From a virus, in the IMG/VR virus record IMGVR_UViG_3300046007_008025, positions 1-24,625 of that record: a stretch of 24,625 bases of DNA; one strand, given 5' to 3'. Below, in pieces: positions 22,835 to 24,625 of the stretch. Under the pieces are notes generated by a model. The model was not told the DNA's origin. It searched no databases and was given only the letters and a program-made list of their open reading frames with translations. Position numbers and translations under genes: made by a program. Position 1 is the first letter of the stretch, and the number at the start of each line of letters is the position of its first letter.

Positions 22835-24199
22835 ATGACATTAAGCACACTATCGCAGTATGGAATTCATTTCCAGATCAAGGTTTTGTCCTCTTTACTT
22901 ACACGTAAAGAGTTTTTAGTAAACATCCATGACATTATAAGTGAAGAGTACTTTGACAACTCAGCACATAAATGGATTATTTCTGAAATACTTAAGTATT
23001 ATGATAAATACCATACGACACCTAGTATGGATATACTTAAAGTAGAAATGAAGAAAATTGAGAATGAAGTTTTACAATTAGCAATTAAAGAACAACTTCG
23101 GGAAGCTTATACAGCTTCAGAAGATGATTTAGCTTATGTGGAACAAGAGTTTTCTAATTTCTGTAAAAACCAACAATTAAAGAAAGCATTACTAACATCT
23201 GTTGATTTGTTAAAGGCAGGTGATTATGATTCTATTAGGCATTTGGTTGATAATGCTTTAAAAGCAGGTCAAGATAAAAATCTAGGATTAGAATATAATA
23301 AGGATATAGAATCTCGATACAGAGAAGAACATAGAGTTGCTATCCCTACACCTTGGGAATTATTTAACAATCTATTTCAAGGTGGTATTGGACCAGGTGA
23401 TTTTGGTCTAATATTTGGTAACCCAGGAGGAGGTAAATCATGGACATTAATAGCTTTAGGAGCACATGCTGTTAGTTTAGGTTTTAATGTTATACATTAT
23501 ACTCTAGAGTTAGGTGAAGATTATGTTGGAAGAAGATATGACGCTTGTTTTACTGGAGTACCTGTAAATCAAATTATGGATTTTAAAGACAGAGTAGAAT
23601 CAATGGTGACTACACTACCAGGTAATTTAGTTATCAAAGAATACTCACCAGGTAAAGCGTCTATTTCAACAATAGAAGCACATATTCAAAAGTGTATTGA
23701 ACAAGATTTCAAACCAGATTTAGTAATTATTGACTATGTAGATCTTCTTCGATCAAAAAGAACTGGTCGAGAGAAGAAAGAAGAGATAGATGATATTTAT
23801 GTTAGTACAAAAGGTTTAGCACGAGAACTTAAGGTACCTGTTTGGAGTGTATCACAAGTTAATCGTGCTGGAGCTAAAGATGACATTATTGAAGGTGACA
23901 AAGCCGCTGGAAGTTACGACAAAATTATGATTACAGATATTTCTATTTCATTATCACGTAAAAAAGAAGACAAAGTGGCCGGCACTGGAAGATTCCATAT
24001 CATGAAAAATCGTTACGGTGGCGACGGAATGACATACGGCGCCAAGATAGACACATCAACAGGTCGTTTTGAGATATTTGATGATTACGAAGACAACGAG
24101 GAATCATATACACCATCCAAACCAGTTAATGATTTTAGTGACGTGAACGTCCAAGAAAGAGAAACTCTTAAAAAGAAGTTTTTCGAATTACAATCCTAA
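22835..24199 (+). CDS. Replicative DNA helicase (gp41 / DnaB type)
   Basis: This 454-residue hexameric helicase unwinds the fork and recruits primase. The N-terminal ~150 residues are helical, as in DnaB-type N-domains (QIKVLSSLLTRKEFLVNIHD). The RecA-like motor has Walker A GNPGGGKS (195-202), catalytic Glu225 in HYTLELGEDYVGRR, Walker B VIIDYVDLL with Asp300, a sensor Gln341 in SVSQVNRAG, and a probable arginine finger Arg393 in MKNRYGGDGM. Length and motif order match the gp41 family. It follows the exonuclease after 9 nt. No separate primase gene is visible in the window. The C-terminus is acidic and probably flexible. Confidence 0.95.
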   Translation: MTLSTLSQYGIHFQIKVLSSLLTRKEFLVNIHDIISEEYFDNSAHKWIISEILKYYDKYHTTPSMDILKVEMKKIENEVLQLAIKEQLREAYTASEDDLAYVEQEFSNFCKNQQLKKALLTSVDLLKAGDYDSIRHLVDNALKAGQDKNLGLEYNKDIESRYREEHRVAIPTPWELFNNLFQGGIGPGDFGLIFGNPGGGKSWTLIALGAHAVSLGFNVIHYTLELGEDYVGRRYDACFTGVPVNQIMDFKDRVESMVTTLPGNLVIKEYSPGKASISTIEAHIQKCIEQDFKPDLVIIDYVDLLRSKRTGREKKEEIDDIYVSTKGLARELKVPVWSVSQVNRAGAKDDIIEGDKAAGSYDKIMITDISISLSRKKEDKVAGTGRFHIMKNRYGGDGMTYGAKIDTSTGRFEIFDDYEDNEESYTPSKPVNDFSDVNVQERETLKKKFFELQS

Positions 24200-24214
24200 C
24201 ATTATATTAATATC

Positions 24215-24625
24215 ATGATTATTGAAGCAAGGAACTTTTATAAGCCTTTTGAGTACCAACAGGCTTTTGATTTTTACAAAGACCAACATAGAGCACATTG
24301 GTTGGCAGATGAGGTGCCATTAGCATCTGATTTAGGTGATTGGAAATTAAAACTAAATGAATCTGAAAAGAATTTAATTGGTAATATTTTAAAATCATTT
24401 GCTCAAACTGAAGTACATGTTAATGACTATTGGTCAACTAAAGTATCAGTATGGTTTCCAAAACCTGAAATACAAGCTATGGCTCGTGTATTTGCTGATT
24501 TTGAGTCAATACACGCTGAAGCATATGCTCGATTAAATGAAGAGTTAGGATTAGATGATTTTCAGGCGTTCTTAGAAGATGAAACATCAAAAGCTAAAAT
24601 TGATCGTTTAGTAGAAACACCAGGT
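24215..24625 (+). CDS. nrdB: Ribonucleotide reductase beta subunit, N-terminal part
   Basis: An open frame of 137 codons runs to the window end without a stop. The protein matches the class I ribonucleotide reductase small subunit, which holds the di-metal centre and radical for dNTP synthesis. Visible elements are the WLADEVPLASDLGDWK start region (about 30-45), an FAQTEVHVNDYW helix carrying the first metal ligand, and DFESIHAEAYARL, where Glu, His and the radical Tyr occupy the canonical E-x2-H-x3-Y spacing. The start ATG lies 15 nt after the helicase stop in an A/T-rich gap (TATATTAATA). The remaining metal ligands lie beyond the window. Confidence 0.93.
   Translation, partial: MIIEARNFYKPFEYQQAFDFYKDQHRAHWLADEVPLASDLGDWKLKLNESEKNLIGNILKSFAQTEVHVNDYWSTKVSVWFPKPEIQAMARVFADFESIHAEAYARLNEELGLDDFQAFLEDETSKAKIDRLVETPG

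Noticed and set aside
1-24625. tRNA genes, CRISPR arrays, insertion sequences, integrase or attachment sites
   Set aside because: No cloverleaf-like sequence, spaced direct repeats, transposase or integrase ORF, or inverted-repeat pair was seen; intergenic space totals only a few hundred bases.

Overview
The window is a piece of a tailed double-stranded DNA phage genome with a contractile tail (myovirus, T4-like in the broad sense). The DNA is very AT-rich, all genes lie on the + strand, and they are packed with 1-nt overlaps or short gaps. I infer a Bacteroidota (Flavobacteriia-like) host. Almost no start codon is preceded by a Shine-Dalgarno sequence; starts sit behind A/T-rich leaders instead. 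Two intergenic sites ahead of replication genes also resemble the Bacteroidota TTTG / TAnnTTTG promoter. The host call is inference from expression signals and does not come from a database match.

Positions 1-17953 are the late (virion) module. In order they hold: the tail sheath (5' end missing), tail tube, a secreted-looking but unrecognised Asn/Ser/Pro-rich repeat protein, a gp26-like baseplate protein, a small gp51-like/tail-chaperone-like ORF without an ATG start, the tape measure, a small unknown, and a large baseplate or tail-tube-initiator-like protein. These are followed by a gp53-like LysM baseplate protein, a giant baseplate hub protein fused to an N-acetylmuramoyl-L-alanine amidase, an unknown, and a tail fibre cassette of three fibre-like proteins plus three unknowns. 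Many transcription-unit starts here carry a shared motif, ATATTTATAATAA, which I read as a phage-specific late control element. Two intrinsic terminators (1757-1791 and 3901-3927) are each followed at once by a copy of that motif, giving terminator-promoter cassettes.

Positions 17954-24625 are the replication and nucleotide module: a compact divergent family A DNA polymerase, a conserved unknown overlapping its 3' end, a gp32-like ssDNA-binding protein, UvsX recombinase, a 5'-3' exonuclease of the RNase H/FEN type, a gp41/DnaB-type helicase, and the start of ribonucleotide reductase beta (NrdB), cut by the window end. This region has two different promoter candidates (TTTGGC-N17/18-TATATTA) and no intergenic copy of the late motif, which fits separate early/middle and late control.

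The most interesting spot is the junction of the gp26-like gene and the small ORF before the tape measure (about 3508-3650). The second ORF has no ATG start and overlaps the first. A run of seven T sits in the overlap exactly where a +1 (or -2) ribosomal slip would fuse the two. The surrounding ~140 bp is about 49% GC, in strong contrast to the flanks. This is the genomic place where many phages make a frameshifted tail assembly chaperone.
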